The notes under the pieces are model-generated. The model saw only the letters and a list, made by a program, of their open reading frames with translations, made no database searches and had not been told where the DNA came from. Positions 36,466 to 47,782 of a stretch of 64,000 nucleotides of DNA are shown piece after piece; position 1 is the stretch's first letter, and every line of letters begins with the position of its first letter. The stretch is from Opitutaceae bacterium (GTDB taxonomy: Bacteria; Verrucomicrobiota; Verrucomicrobiia; Opitutales; Opitutaceae), in the NCBI GenBank assembly GCA_016711225.1, contig JADJTK010000034.1, positions 1 through 64,000 of the forward strand, given 5' to 3'. A program made the translations under genes and the position numbers.

Positions 36466-39400
36466 CTACGGTACCACCTCCACCTTCAGGCGGACGAACT
36501 TGCGCGAGGCAACGGACGGCGCGGCCTCGCGCAGGCGCACGAGCTGGGTGCCATCGGCATTGGTGCCGCCGTCCTCGATCAGGAACGCCACCTCGGTCCA
36601 CGTCACACAGTCATCGGTCACCTCCAGCGCGTAGCGGATACCCTGCGCCTGCGGATTGACCGCGAAGTCCAACGCCATCGCCACCTTCCCTCCGGCCTCG
36701 GGGATCATCTCCGCCTTCGGCAGCTCCGCCTCCGCACTCTCCATCGGCGGCACGCCGAGGGCGAACTTCATGAGATTGGATACCCCGTCGCCGGCCGGCG
36801 TATCCTCCGGAGCACGTTGCGCAACCGGCACCTCGGGCTGCGCCGCCCAATCGGCCACCTTCATCGGCGCATCCGCCACCTTCACCAGCAACGTATCACT
36901 GTCGGTCGTTCCGGCCATGCTCGAGGCGCGCACCCAATACCGCGCCCACGCGTTCAGCGGCGGCGAGGTGAAAGAGGCCTCGGTAGCACCGACCACCGGC
37001 GCCGCGATGTCGCCGCTGTCGCCTTGATACCACTGATACGTCACCGGTCCCGGCCCGGTGGCCGTGACGGCGAGAGTGGTGGTAGCCCCGTTCTCAATGC
37101 TCGCCCCGGCTGGCGGCGCGGCAAATTGCACCGGCGCCGCGGCGGTGAAGCTGAGCAACTGGCGATCATCCCACGAATCCTCCGCCCCCAGACGCTTGAC
37201 CGCGCCGACTCCGGGCGCCCACCACTCTTCGTTGCTCTGCACGCCGTCGGGGCGGGCGAAGACGATCTGCAGGTGCAGACAGCCGGCAAAGGTGCCGGCA
37301 GGAACCGTGACGGTCTCCACGCCCAAGAGACGAATCCCCGAGGCGACGCGCCCGTACCACACGCCGTTCGCATACAGGTCCGCCTCCATCGCGGCCGAGC
37401 CGCCCACCGTCAGCGTCGCCGGGAACCCGAGCCCGGCGCCGGCGCGGGTCTGCCGGGTGCCCGCATCCTCGTCGTTGCCCCAGAAGTGGAGCCGGTCGGC
37501 GGCGACCGTGAAGAAATCGTCCCAGGTTTCTTCAGCGGAGAAGACGCCCCCGGCGTAGGCCCCGTGGGTGGAGCGCACCGGCATCGCGGTGAAGCTCGCA
37601 GGCGTAGGCGTGACCTGACCGCTGTAGGTGGTGATCAACCGTACAGCGTCGATGTCGAGCCGGGTGCGCGAGGCGCCATCCGCCGGGCCCTCGTAGAGCC
37701 AGGTATTACCAACGGCGAGCGGGTGGTAGTAATTGAGTAGACGGTACGAGGCGCCGCCAGCGACCCGACCGCCAGCACGGCCGCCTGGCTCGTTGCGGAA
37801 CCGGCATCGTTCTCGACCCGCGCGATGTAGGCCCCAAAATCGGCAGCCGCCGCAGCAGGGAGTACCAGCACGGGCTGGTTCTTCCCCGGCAGCGCCATGC
37901 CATCCTTGAACCATTGGTACCGCAAATGTCCGCCGGTGGCCGTGACCGCGAAGGTGGCCGGGGCTCCGGGCGCAACCGTCTGCGAGGTCGGGCTCGCCGT
38001 GATCGCCGGCCGCGGATCCTCATCGGGCTTGAGCATGACCAGCCCGTACTGCCACTGCCCCTCGCGGCACCCGTTCACATTGGGAACAAGAATGCGGCCA
38101 TCATCGGTGTAGCGGGCGCCGTTGCCGCACCATTCCTCCTTCGGGATGACGGGGAACGCGTAATCAAAAGCGCCAAACGTCGAGTCGAAGCGTCCGGTGG
38201 TGCCGAAACGCACCACACTACGGCTTCGCTCCGAGTCTTCCGTATACCCGGCGCTGGCAAGTACTCTGCCATCGGGCAACAGCGTGAGCCCGGACGAGAT
38301 ATTCGCGTGAGTACCCGCCGCATAGCTCCGATCCCAGGCGCCGTCGCTTCCAAAGCGGGCCAGGCCCCAGAACCCTGCGACGATGATCTTGCCATCGGGC
38401 TGGAAAGCGAACGCCGTCGGATAGGTGATCGGGCCGCCGCTGCCCGCCAGATTCCAGCTGGAATCCAGCTGGCCATCGGCATTCAAACGCGCGCCGCCCA
38501 ACCGACTGAACGACCAACCGTTCGCTGACGTCCACCAGGCCCCCTCATAGACCCGGCCCAAATCGTCGACGCCCAGACCAAGGGTTGTGATCGCGTTCAG
38601 CACCCGGGCAAAGCTCGTGTCCAACCGCCCGCTATCCAGGAGCCGTACAATGTACGGTGCTGAGACGCCGTCATAGCTGGCAAAATCGCCCGCGGCCACG
38701 ATCCGTCCGTCACGCATCGCCACCAAGTGGCTCACCCGGTTGCCGGTTATTCCCGCTCCGGATTCGAACGTTGGATCAAAGCTACCATCGGCGTAGAGGC
38801 GAGCGATCCGGTTGCAGCCAGCGCCGGCAGCCAACTGCGAAAAGGCTCCGCCCACCACGAGCTTGCCGTCACCGGTACGCACCGCCGCGTACACCGGTCC
38901 GTCGAAGCCTCCGGGAGCGAAACTCGCATCCACCGATCCGTCCGCGTGCAGTCGGGCGATCCCGCGCTGCGGCACTCCATTGACGTGGGTGAAACTACCG
39001 CCGACCACCCAGTCGCCACCGGACACGGGCACGGTCGCGCTGACATAGCCCCCGAACCGCCCGCCCGCCGCGTTGGTGGCCACCAGGGTCTCATCGAGGG
39101 CGAAGCGGGCGAACCCGCTCGATGCCGTCGCACCCAGAGCGGTGAAATCCCCGGCCAGGACAACCTGGCTACGCGCAGCATCGTAGGCCAGCGCGCGCAC
39201 CGGTGACCTCGGCCAGTCCGCGCCCTGCGGCTCGACGAGCGCACCCGTCGCGGTCAGCCGCACTACACAGGCACACGCGGTTCCGTTGAGCGCGGTGAAG
39301 CGTCCCCCAACCAGGATCGTCCCATCTGGCAGCGGCACCACGGCGGAGATCGCATCATAATCCTGGAACCCTGCCCCGGTAGAAAAGCTCCCATCGACAG

Positions 39401-42400
39401 TGCCGTCGCCATTGAGGCGCACGATCTTGGCACGTTTATCAGTGCTTCCCGCCGTATAGGGTCCAGCGACCAGCACTCGCCCGTCCGACTGCACAGACAG
39501 GCCTGTCAGATTTTCCAAAGTGGTGGGATTATAGACAAAAGTTGGATCAACAGAACCGTCGCCATTGAGGCGGACAATACGACTGGGCAGCGACGCGCCA
39601 CTGCTCCAAGTCCCCACCAATATCTTGCCGTCGGGTTGAAGGGCCAACGATTCCGTTTCGCTCAGACCGGCTGCACCCGGTTGCCAAGTCGCATCCAGCG
39701 TCCCATCCGCGTTCAACCGCGCCAACGTCCCCTTCGTATAACCATCGAAAACTCCCTGGACGAGGATCTTGCCGTCCTCCTGGCGCAGCATCCGGGATAC
39801 GGTGCCAAAACCAAGTTCGGCACCGAACGAGGGATCGACGGTGGCTCCGTCGGCCGACAGCCGGACCAGCCCGGAACAAGCTGCTCCATTGACTTCGGAA
39901 AACCTGCCCCCCACCAGCACGCCATCGCCCCCGAGGGAAATCATCGCCGCGATCGGCGCATTGAACGCGGGCGCGAAGCCCAGATCCAACGAGCCATCCA
40001 AGCCCAGCCGCGCAACGCCAGGCCGGCGTTGCCCATCCAAGGTCGAAAATCCTCCCGCAATATAGCAGCTGCCATCGCCGACCAGCCCGAGGACGTTGAC
40101 ACTCGCTCCGCTTTGCTCGAACAACGGCGAAAACGATTTATCCAGCCGGAACGTCGTCCCGTAGCTGGGAGGCGCCACGGCGAAGGTCACCGTCTGCGAG
40201 GCGACGCTCGTGACGCCATCGGATACAAGCACATCATAGGCGCCGGCATCGGCCATCGTCGCCGAGGGCAGCGTGAAGCGCTTGCCGGTGGCACCAGGGA
40301 TGGCGACTCCCTGCTTGCGCCACTGATAGTTGAGCGGAACCGAACTGGTCGCCTCGACCGACAAAATGGTCGTGCCGCCGACTACCGCCGTCTGCCAGGC
40401 AGCAGGCTGAGTAGCGATCACCGGAGCGGGGACCACCTCGGGACGCAGCAAGGCGAGCCCGATTTGGCGGGTAGAGCCACGGCGCCCCGTCACGCCCGGA
40501 ACCAGGATACGACCGTCGTCAGTGTAGCAGGCACCCGAATTGCCGTTGCCGGCAAAGGGTCCAGTGTCTCCATCGAAGGTCGCGAAAGTCGGGTCCTGTG
40601 TGCCATCGGCCAGATAGCGCCCGGCACTGCGCGGGGACCCGCCGTAGTTGAGGTAACCGGCAGCGAGGAGACGGCCGTCGGGCTGCAGGTTGATCGAGGT
40701 CGGGGTCCCGATCATCATGGTCGCCGAGCCGTAGGTCGGATCGAAGCTGCCATCATTGTTGAAGCGGGCCACTCCCAGCCGCAGCGGCGACGCTGCGCTC
40801 TGGAAGCCAGCGACGATGAACTTGCCGTCGGGCTGCAGGGCAAACGCCCAAGGACCGACACCGACGCCGTTTGTCGTCGGATCAAAACTGGGATCAAGCG
40901 AACCATTGGCCAGAAGACGCGCTCCACCCTGCCGGCTAAAGGTCCAGCCGTTCATGGCGAGAACCCAACTACCGGAAAGGATCCGACCGTCGGCCTCGAC
41001 GGCGAGGCCCTGCGGAATGAACAAATCAGGCGCCCAGTTGCTGAAGCTGACATCGCGGGCGCCATCGGACTGAAGGCGGATGATGTATCGGGCGGGCTCG
41101 CCATCATAGGCGGTGAACTCACCGGCAACAACGACCCGACCATCACCCATCACCGTAAGGTAACCAATGTTATGCCCGTTCGGACTATTGAAGCCGGTGC
41201 CGATGGCAAAGGCGGCATCGAAGCTGCCATCGGCGGCAACCCGGGCGAGGCCATTGCAGTCGGTGCCGTTAAAGCTGGTGAATGCTCCACCGACCAGAAG
41301 CTTGCCATCGCCGGTGCGAGCGAGAGCAGAGACCGCCCTGTCGAACCCCGAGCCGACCGCGAAACCGCTATCCAAGCTCCCATCACTGTTGAGCCGCGCG
41401 ATCCGGTTCTGCGCGACGCCATTGACCAGCGTAAAGTCGCCGGCCACGACCCAGTCGCCACCGGACACTGGCACGGCGGCCAGGACAGTCGCTTCGACCC
41501 GCTCACCGCCGGCCAGCGCGTTCACCGCAGTACCGGCGAGTGTGTAGCGAGCCTGGCCGCTGGTGGCCGAGGCGCCGACCGTAGTAAAAGTTCCGGCGAC
41601 GACCAACTGGCCGTTCGCCGCATCGTAACCCAGCGCTCGCACACCAGCAGCGGGTAATGCGCCCGCGGCAAAGGTGGGTTCAAGGAGACCCGTCGAGTCA
41701 ATCCGGATGAGGGCACCACAGGCTGTCCCGTTGTAATTGGAAAAGCTGCCGCCCAGCACGATCCGGCCATCAGGCTGGAGCAACAGGGCATCGGCCGAGA
41801 CGTTCGGCCCGAAACCGCTGCCGGCCGACAAACTCGGATCGAGCGTACCCGCGGTGTTGATGCGGGCGAGATTTGCGCAGGGCGTTCCGTCATAGCTCGT
41901 GAAGCCGCCCACAACCAAGATCTTGCCATCGGGCTGCAGCGCCAAGGCCTTGACCTCGGAGTTGAAACCCGCCCCGACCGCGAACGACGTATCCAGGGTT
42001 CCGTCCGCATTCAGACGCGCGATGCCAGGAACCGCGTTCCCGTCGTAGTGGGTCACCGCCACGACAATCTTTCCGTCGGACTGCACCACCAGAGAATTGG
42101 GCCACTGCGCCCCCACGCCGGTGGGGGCCCAAGTCGGATCGAGGGTCCCATCGGTATTGAGTCGTACGAGATTGCCGTGCGGGTAGTCGACGAAACCACC
42201 GACCACGAGCAGTTTGCCATCCGGCTGCTGCACGATGCGGCCCCGCGTCCCGTTGCACACCAACTCCGGCATGAAGGCCGGATCAACGGTCAACCCATCG
42301 GCCGAGAGGCGTGCGAGCCCCCGACGCGCCTGACCATTGACCTCGGTGAATGAGCCGCCGATCACCACCCACTCACTCCCCTGCGGGAGCACACCGGTCA

Positions 42401-42959
42401 CCGTGCCGCTCACGGCGGGATTGAACCCCGCATCCAAGGTTGAGGCGCCACTCAATCGCGCGAACCCGTCCCGGCGTTGGCCATCAAGTGTCGTGAAGGT
42501 GCCGGTAACATAGCTCTCACCCGACGGGGCAACCGCCAGCGCCGTAATCCCCGCCCCCTGCCGCTCAAACACCGCAGGGAAAGTCGGATCCAGCCGGAAC
42601 GTCGTCCCGTAGCTGGGAGGCGCCACCAGCAACTGCCCGACCTGGGAGGTAATCGACTCCGCACCGTCGGAAACCACCACATCGTAGAAGCCAGCCTCGG
42701 CCATCGTCACGTTGGTCAACGTCAACGATTCGGTAAACGCCCCGTCCACGGGCACACCAAGATGCCGCCACTGGTAGCTGAGGGTGCCGCTTCCCGAGGC
42801 CTCAACCGTGAAGGTCGCATTTTGACCGCTTATCACGGTCACTACGCCGGGATGCGTGGTCACCACAGGCGCCACCGCCAAGGCGGCGCCGATAAATACA
42901 ACTACAACCAGTCCAAGGACAAACGACCGGAGACGACGACAGATGCGCGACGAATTCAT
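36466..42959 (-). CDS. Giant secreted delta-60 repeat/Ig-like protein, single-base frame break
   Basis: About 2164 residues once one base is restored at 37751-37760. Signal peptide (MNSSRICRRL then FVLGLVVVVFIGAALA). An Ig-like domain is followed by a block of about 14 delta-60 repeats (words such as LALQPDGKILVVGGF); a second Ig-like domain and a second block of about 14 repeats follow in the same order. Then come further Ig-like domains (YQWFKDGMALPG), a globular region (PLAVGNTWLYEG onward), an Ig-like part (TYQWYQGDSG) and a C-terminal module (VSNLMKFALGVPP to FVRLKVEVVP). Delta-60 repeats form propeller-like surface structures. Probably exported adhesin or matrix protein; function inferred only from architecture. 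The downstream frame has no start near the junction, so this is one gene. Confidence 0.87.
40140..40178 (-). repeat. 39-base exact repeat at the start of delta-60 block 2
   Basis: Identical to 42588-42626. Both copies encode the PPSYGTTFRLD junction between an Ig-like domain and a delta-60 block. They are 2448 bases (816 codons) apart, the unit length of the internal duplication. Confidence 0.9.
42588..42626 (-). repeat. 39-base exact repeat at the start of delta-60 block 1
   Basis: Partner of 40140-40178. Its conservation to the base while surrounding repeats have diverged suggests either recent gene conversion or selection on the junction. Confidence 0.9.
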
Positions 42960-43239
42960 GGCAGAGTGTGGGTTTGCAGCTCTCACCGAAGGCGACCAGC
43001 CGCGGTGAACGCTCCGAAGGGAAGCCCTGGCGCGAGGATCGGGCTATAAAAAACCCGTCAAGCCTGCTCATATTAGGCACACCCACACAGCCGCACCAGA
43101 GCGCTAATACCCACGACAGCCTCCGGTCCCTCTAGCTTTCCCGATGGTCGCGCCCGGCCTTAGGGCTCTGCTCCTGCCCGATAGGATTCAGCATCGAGGC
43201 CCCCAGCCTCCGCTCAACGTCTACCCCCACTGGCCCTAC

Positions 43240-46088
43240 CTACTCCCGCCACGCGCGGCGCATACCAGTCGTGGCAATCGCCAGACTGAGCAGCGAGCTC
43301 ACCGGCATCGCCACCGCGGCCACCAGCGGATTGACCAGCCCGGCGAGCGCCAACGACACCGTGCCGACGTTGTAGCAGAGGGCGAAAACGAAGACGCGAC
43401 GGATGGTGCGTCGCCGGAGCTCGGCGACCGCGAACAACCGGCGCACCCCGCGCAACCCGCGCCCCAGGTAGTAGAAATCGCATTTCCGCTCCAACATGCC
43501 GCGGTGGATCACTGGGGTACCGCGGGCGAAGGCGGCATCGAAGGCGAGGCTGTCGTTCGCACCATCGCCCAGCATGAGCGTGTCGCGGGCATCGTGGGCG
43601 AGCACCCAGTCACGCTTCTGCTCCGGCGTGAGCCCGCCGAACGCATTCGCCGCCGGCACGCCGAGAGCGGCGGCCATGGCGGTCACCTTCTCCACCCGAT
43701 CGCCGCTGAGAATGAAGACCTCCCTCCCCTCGCGCTGCAGCGCCGTTATCTCGGCCCGCGCATCGCTGCGCGCCGCCTCGGCGAAGTGCAGGCGGGCGAG
43801 GATACGGCCATCGTGCGCATATTCCGCATCGGCGGCGCGTGGAGGCTCGGTCCGATCGGTCAGATCCGTCGGATCGGTTCGGTCTGCCGCGCCGCCGAAC
43901 CCCGGCCGCCCCAGCGACCAAACCCCATCCGGCGCGCGCAACCGCACTCCCTGCCCGACTACCTCCTCGAGCTGCTCAAGGTTTCGGGTTTCGGGTTTGG
44001 AATTTCGGGTCTGCAGCCCGGGGCTTTCGGCCACCGGCTCCGAGTTTCCGTCGTCCGACACTGCGCACTCCGCATTCCGCACTCCGTAATTCCCCATCTC
44101 CCAGGCCAGCGCTTCCTGCACCGCGCGAGCCGTCGGATGTGGGTTGTCCTGCACGAGCTGCCACAGACGTTGGCGCTCAGCGGACCCAAGCACGGTGAGT
44201 GCCTCTGGATTAGCCAACACCGGAGTCTCCAGTGTGAGGGTGCCGGTTTTGTCGAAAATCGCCTTGCGGATGCCGCGCAACCGGGGGAACAGCGATAGCT
44301 CCCGCACAAACACCCCGTGGCGGCGCATCGCCGCCACCGCCAGCTCCTCGACCAGCGGAAAGGCCACCCCGATCCCGCACGGGCAGGAGGCCACCAGCAC
44401 CGCGATGGCCACCTGCAAGGCCTTCTGTGCATCACCAATCATCAACCACCAACCCGCCCCGCCCAGCACCGCCAGCACCAGGATGACCACCAGGTAGGCA
44501 CGCACGATCCGCTCGGCCAGCTCGTGCCGAAAACCCTGCGCCCCGCTGCTCGCCAGCAACCGGGCCAGCGCCGAATCAGCCCAGTCCTCGAGCGCATCCA
44601 ACCGTAGCTCGTGCAGGCTCACGCTGGTCGCCCCAGCGGGGATCGTCTGGCCGGCGGCTAGCTCCCGCGGTTCAGGCTCGCCGTTGATCCATTCGGTTGT
44701 GACCGTCGCCGCGGCATCAAGCAGCCGCGCCGCCACCGGCACCACCTGCCCCGCCCGCAGGCGAAAGATCTGGCCGCGCTTCAACGAAGAGACTGGAGAC
44801 CGCGCGGCAGAGACCGGAGAGCGGATAGAGGAAGGCGGAGAATCGGATCGATCCGCTGCAGCTTCCGTCGGTGGGGCGGGCTTTACGCCCGCCATCCCCG
44901 CCGGTTCTGAACTGGCGGGCGTAAAGCCCGCCCCACCATCGAACCGCCCTGATGCTTCCCCTCTCTGGTTTCCTAGCTCCCCCGTCTCGTTCTTCTCCGG
45001 CTTCCGCCTTCCGCGTTCAGTTCTTCCGGCATCCGTCTTATCACTTGCCACTTGGCCACCTGTCCCTTGCCACTTGGTACTTGCCCCTTGGTCCGTGTCA
45101 CTTTCGACCAACACCTGCGCCGGCTCGCGCGAAAGCGAGAGCAACTGCAGCCGGTTGCGCTCGATGGCCGCCTCCTGCGTCCAGCGCCCCACTAGCATCA
45201 GAAAGCTGAACACCGAGACGAAATCAAAGTACACCAGCAACGCTTGGCCGGAGAGCCAACCGTACATCGAGCCGAGGTAACCAACCGCCAGCCCCAGCGC
45301 GATCGGCACGTCGAGATTGATCATCCCGTGGCGCAGGGCCGCCAGCGCGCGGCCGCCGAAATAGCTGCCCCCGGCAAGCAGCGCCGCCGTGGCGAAAGCG
45401 GCCTGCACCGCCTCGAACGCGGGATAGAACTCCGAGGCGCGCTCCAGTCCGAGATAGGCGGGCAGTGCGAAGATCATCGTGTTCATCGCGAACGCCGCGC
45501 ACAGGCCCAGCCGCAGGCGCAGGCCGCGCGCCCCGGCCGCGTCGGGTTTCTCCCCGGCCGGCCCCACGATGTAACCAAAGGTTTGCAGCTCCCGCGCGCA
45601 GGCCACGGCGTCGAACCGGCCGGTCTCCCAGCGCCAGTGCAGGCGTCCCTGCGTAACGTTCACGTCCAGCCGCACCGCACCCGCCCGGCGCTGGAACAAC
45701 CGCTCGATCAGCCACACGCAGCCGACACAGGAAATCCCCTGCACATCGAGCACAAGCTCCGCCGTCCTCCCGGCGCCGGCCTCGGCCGCCACCACCGCCT
45801 CGGCCAGCCAGGCGTAGTCACGGGGTTGGAACACCGCGCTCCCCGCCGGCGACACAGCGCGATCCTTCAATTCGTAGAACCGTTCCATCCCATCGTGCAC
45901 GATCTGCGCATGCACCGCCGCGCACCCGGGGTTGCAGAACTCCGCCCCGGCACCGCCGGTTCGAACACCGTGCCGCAGTGCTTGCACACGCACGCAGCTG
46001 CGCCGGGGGGGCTCGGCCTTCGGGTGTCGGGTTTCGGGTTCACGGTACCTAGAATTCTATTGCACACATCGGCTTTGAGCGGAAGCAC
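43240..46088 (-). CDS. ccoI: CcoI/FixI-type copper P1B-ATPase with in-frame repeat insertions and a frame break
   Basis: Inner-membrane heavy-metal ATPase; CcoI supplies copper for cbb3 oxidase assembly. About 949 residues with one base restored in the CCCC run 45945-45948, joining CVCKHCGTVFEP to AEFCNPGCAAVH (a PF12156-like finger). Then an HMA domain with GISCVGCVW, eight predicted helices, the CPC motif ASCPCGIG, phosphorylation motif FDKTGTLTLETP, NPHPTARAV (HP motif) and MLGDGANDSLAF. Three loops carry dispersed-repeat DNA read as peptide: about 105 residues before SLKRGQIF (44785-45105), about 40 after LAWEMG (43975-44097) and about 20 after PGFGG (43848-43900). Start uncertain: ATG 46088 or GTG 46043. 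A related finger protein lies upstream. ccoG, ccoH and ccoS are not in the window. Confidence 0.85.
43848..43885. repeat. GATCGG-type repeat inside the ATPase gene
   Basis: Alternating GGTCCGATCGG, CAGATCCG and TCGGATCGGTTCGG words, read in frame as ADRTDPTDLTDRTEPP. No second locus of this family was found in the window. Confidence 0.75.
43977..44086. repeat. GTTTCGGG and CACTCCGCATTCCG repeats inside the ATPase gene
   Basis: Two adjacent low-complexity families: GTTTCGGGTTTCGGGTTTGG near 43980, and GCGCACTCCGCATTCCGCAC near 44064-44083. On the coding strand they give TRNSKPETRN and YGVRNAECAVS. A second GTCGGGTTTCGGGTT unit lies near the 5' end of the same gene (about 46026-46040). Confidence 0.75.
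44871..44938. repeat. REP-like pair, family A, copy 3, in frame inside the ATPase gene
   Basis: GTGGGGCGGGCTTTACGCCC (from 44871) and TGGCGGGCGTAAAGCCCGCC (from 44913) in opposite orientation. On the coding strand the two arms are translated GGAGFTPAS and AGVKPAPP. The same unit pair is intergenic at 33412 and 46093. Confidence 0.9.
45041..45094. repeat. CACTTG-type repeat, family C, inside the ATPase gene
   Basis: Words TCACTTGCCACTTGG, TGTCCCTTGCCACTTGG and TACTTGCCCCTTGG. The same family fills the floA downstream region at 54182-54332. Coding-strand translation includes ASTKWQGTGGQVAS. Confidence 0.85.
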
Positions 46089-46092
46089 CCGA

Positions 46093-46151
46093 TGGTGGGG
46101 CGGGGGTTATCCCCGCCAAATCTTGGTGGCGGGCGTAAAGCCCGCCCCACC
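46093..46151. repeat. REP-like pair, family A, copy 4
   Basis: GGTGGGGCGGGGGTTATCCC (variant loop, from 46093) and GGTGGCGGGCGTAAAGCCCG (from 46126) in opposite orientation, between the finger protein gene and the ATPase start. Confidence 0.85.
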
Positions 46152-46223
46152 GTTCGGATGGGCACCCAGCCTCCAGCCCCTGATTCGCGGCTTTGCCTTC
46201 AGATGAGTTCATCTGCGAATGGT

Positions 46224-46734
46224 TCAGCACCGTCTCCGCGCCCAGACCCGCCGCAGGAAACCGCGCGCCTGCCAGGCGAGCAGGATCAGGTTCGCCCCGG
46301 CGATCACCGGCGCCCCCTGCCCGCCCTGCCCCAGCCAAGTCAACACCGCGCCCGCCCACCACCGGCCCGGCGAGCAGCGCAAAGACAAAGCCGTCGCTCA
46401 CGCCCAGCCAGCGGCTGCGCCATTGCCAGCCCAGCGTCGCCACATAGGCCAGCGCACCCAGACCGACCGAGATCCGAAGGCAGAGCGCCGCACCCTCAGT
46501 GCGCCCGTCGCGCACCAACGCCACCGCCAGTAGCCAGAGCAGGAACTGGTTAAACACGGCAAAGGCAAAGAGCAGGTCGAACACCAGCTGCGGCGACACC
46601 GGGAATTCCCCGCCCTCGATCCCGAGCCGGCTGGCCATCGCGCAGCCGGAACAGCAATACGCCTTGTCGCCCGCCGCCGGCTTGTAAGGTGCGCGAAACG
46701 GCAGCCCACAGTAGTCGCAGTTCAGACGCTCCAC
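46224..46734 (-). CDS. Small membrane protein with CcoI-like metal-binding finger, single-base frame break
   Basis: About 169 residues after removing one base in the GC run 46347-46357. The N-terminus, NCDYCGLPFRAPY then AYCCSGCAMASRLG (about 5-37), matches the cysteine finger at the front of CcoI/FixI ATPases (PF12156 type). Four predicted helices follow (LVFDLLFAFAVFNQFLLWLLAV, LRISVGLGALAYVATLGW, GFVFALLAGPVVGG, PVIAGANLILLAWQ) and a basic end RRVWARRRC. Without the correction the last helix is lost and translation runs into REP DNA. It lies just upstream of the ATPase, which has its own finger, so a metal-handling partner is likely. No named family recognised. Confidence 0.78.
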
Positions 46735-46870
46735 AAAGACCTCCGCTCATGGCGCGTCCCCTCAGGGCGCGCCGAAAGGCCCGAGCTCACACTGGAGCCG
46801 CTGATCACACCCAGCGGCCCGTGCTGAAGCAGCGCGCCACGTCGGCTTGTCCACCTGTTCCGTCCGCTAT

Positions 46871-46892
46871 AAGCCACCGCGTTGAGGTGGCC
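46871..46892. repeat. AAGCCACCGCG-TTGAGGTGGCC repeat, family D, copy 1
   Basis: Stem GCCACC/GGTGGC with a 7-base loop, in the gap between DUF2017 and the finger protein. Near-identical text lies at 50838-50862 (inverted) and 53518-53540. Confidence 0.75.
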
Positions 46893-47013
46893 TGTTCGGC
46901 CACCAGCCAGGTCGCCGCCCTGGCCTACAAGACACCGCCTGATCGATGGCAGTCCGGACGCAAGGTCCGACCCTACTGCATGGGCGGGAACAACGCGCGT
47001 CGCCATACGCCGC

Positions 47014-47487
47014 TCACCCCTCCGCGCTGCCAGGATCGAGATGGCGGATGATGATCTCCTGCAACGAGGCCAGCAGCATGTAGGCGGTGATCGCCGTCTG
47101 CTCCTCCTTGTTGAGACGCCCAAAATCGATCTCGCCGGTCTCCAGCGCGCCGTCGGCCAGCGCACCCAATTTCCGGTCACGCAGCTTCAGCCGCAGGGCG
47201 GCGGCGGCACGCAACATCGGCTCGCAATCCTCGGGGCCGAACTCGGCGATCCCGTTCTTACGAAACTCCTCCGTATCGAAGATCGCCGCGAAACGCGCCT
47301 GGTCGCCGGCGGCGTGGCCCGCGAGGTCGGCGCGCCAGTCGTCGCGGAAATCCAGCTCGATGGCCATCAGGTTCGGCTCGAAGCCGAGCGCGGCGTCGCC
47401 GGTCTCCTGTGCCAGCGGCAGCAGGAGATCGAGCAACGGTACCACCACCGGCGCCGGCAATTTGAGTTCGAGTCGTTTAGCTTCCAT
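47014..47487 (-). CDS. DUF2017-like protein following clpS
   Basis: 157 residues, mostly helical, acidic, without signal or membrane segments. It resembles the DUF2017 family that neighbours clpS in other bacteria. Its start overlaps the clpS 3' end by 11 bases, so they are translationally coupled. Function unknown; position suggests a role with ClpS/ClpAP in N-degron protein turnover, which is inference from the neighbourhood only. Confidence 0.82.
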   Translation of the reverse strand: MEAKRLELKLPAPVVVPLLDLLLPLAQETGDAALGFEPNLMAIELDFRDDWRADLAGHAAGDQARFAAIFDTEEFRKNGIAEFGPEDCEPMLRAAAALRLKLRDRKLGALADGALETGEIDFGRLNKEEQTAITAYMLLASLQEIIIRHLDPGSAEG

Positions 47488-47782
47488 CGGCGCGTTCGAT
47501 CTGGGCTGAGAGTTGCCAGGTTTGGAGTGTGTGGGCGTAGGCCTCGGCGCGTTCGCGCTCGCCCGTCCACACCACCGAGCGGCCCTTCTTGTGGACCTCC
47601 AGCATATGCTTGCGCGCCTTGGCCTCCGAAAACCCGAGCACGCGCTTAAAGACCAGCACCACGTACGACATCAGGTTGACCGGGTCGTTGACGACCACGA
47701 CCAACCACGGCTGCTCCGTCTGGGGCGCAGCCTTCTTCCGCTTCTTCGCGACAGGCTTGGTCTTTGTTGCTGGCGCACTCAT
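47477..47782 (-). CDS. clpS: ATP-dependent Clp protease adaptor
   Basis: 101 residues. Delivers N-degron substrates to ClpA/ClpC. A Lys-rich disordered N-terminus (about 1-22) precedes the folded core: VVVVNDPVNLMSYVVLVF carries the N-end residue pocket (Asn-Asp-Pro) and AKARKHMLEVHKKGRSVV the conserved His/Met-containing helix. The start ATG overlaps the proS stop (ATGA). Middle gene of proS-clpS-DUF2017. Confidence 0.94.
   Translation of the reverse strand: MSAPATKTKPVAKKRKKAAPQTEQPWLVVVVNDPVNLMSYVVLVFKRVLGFSEAKARKHMLEVHKKGRSVVWTGERERAEAYAHTLQTWQLSAQIERADGS

Noticed and set aside
36466..37914. Separate 482-residue gene downstream of the delta-60 protein
   Set aside because: It has no plausible start after the junction, and its first 50 residues are a shadow of the delta-60 frame; one restored base fuses both into one protein.
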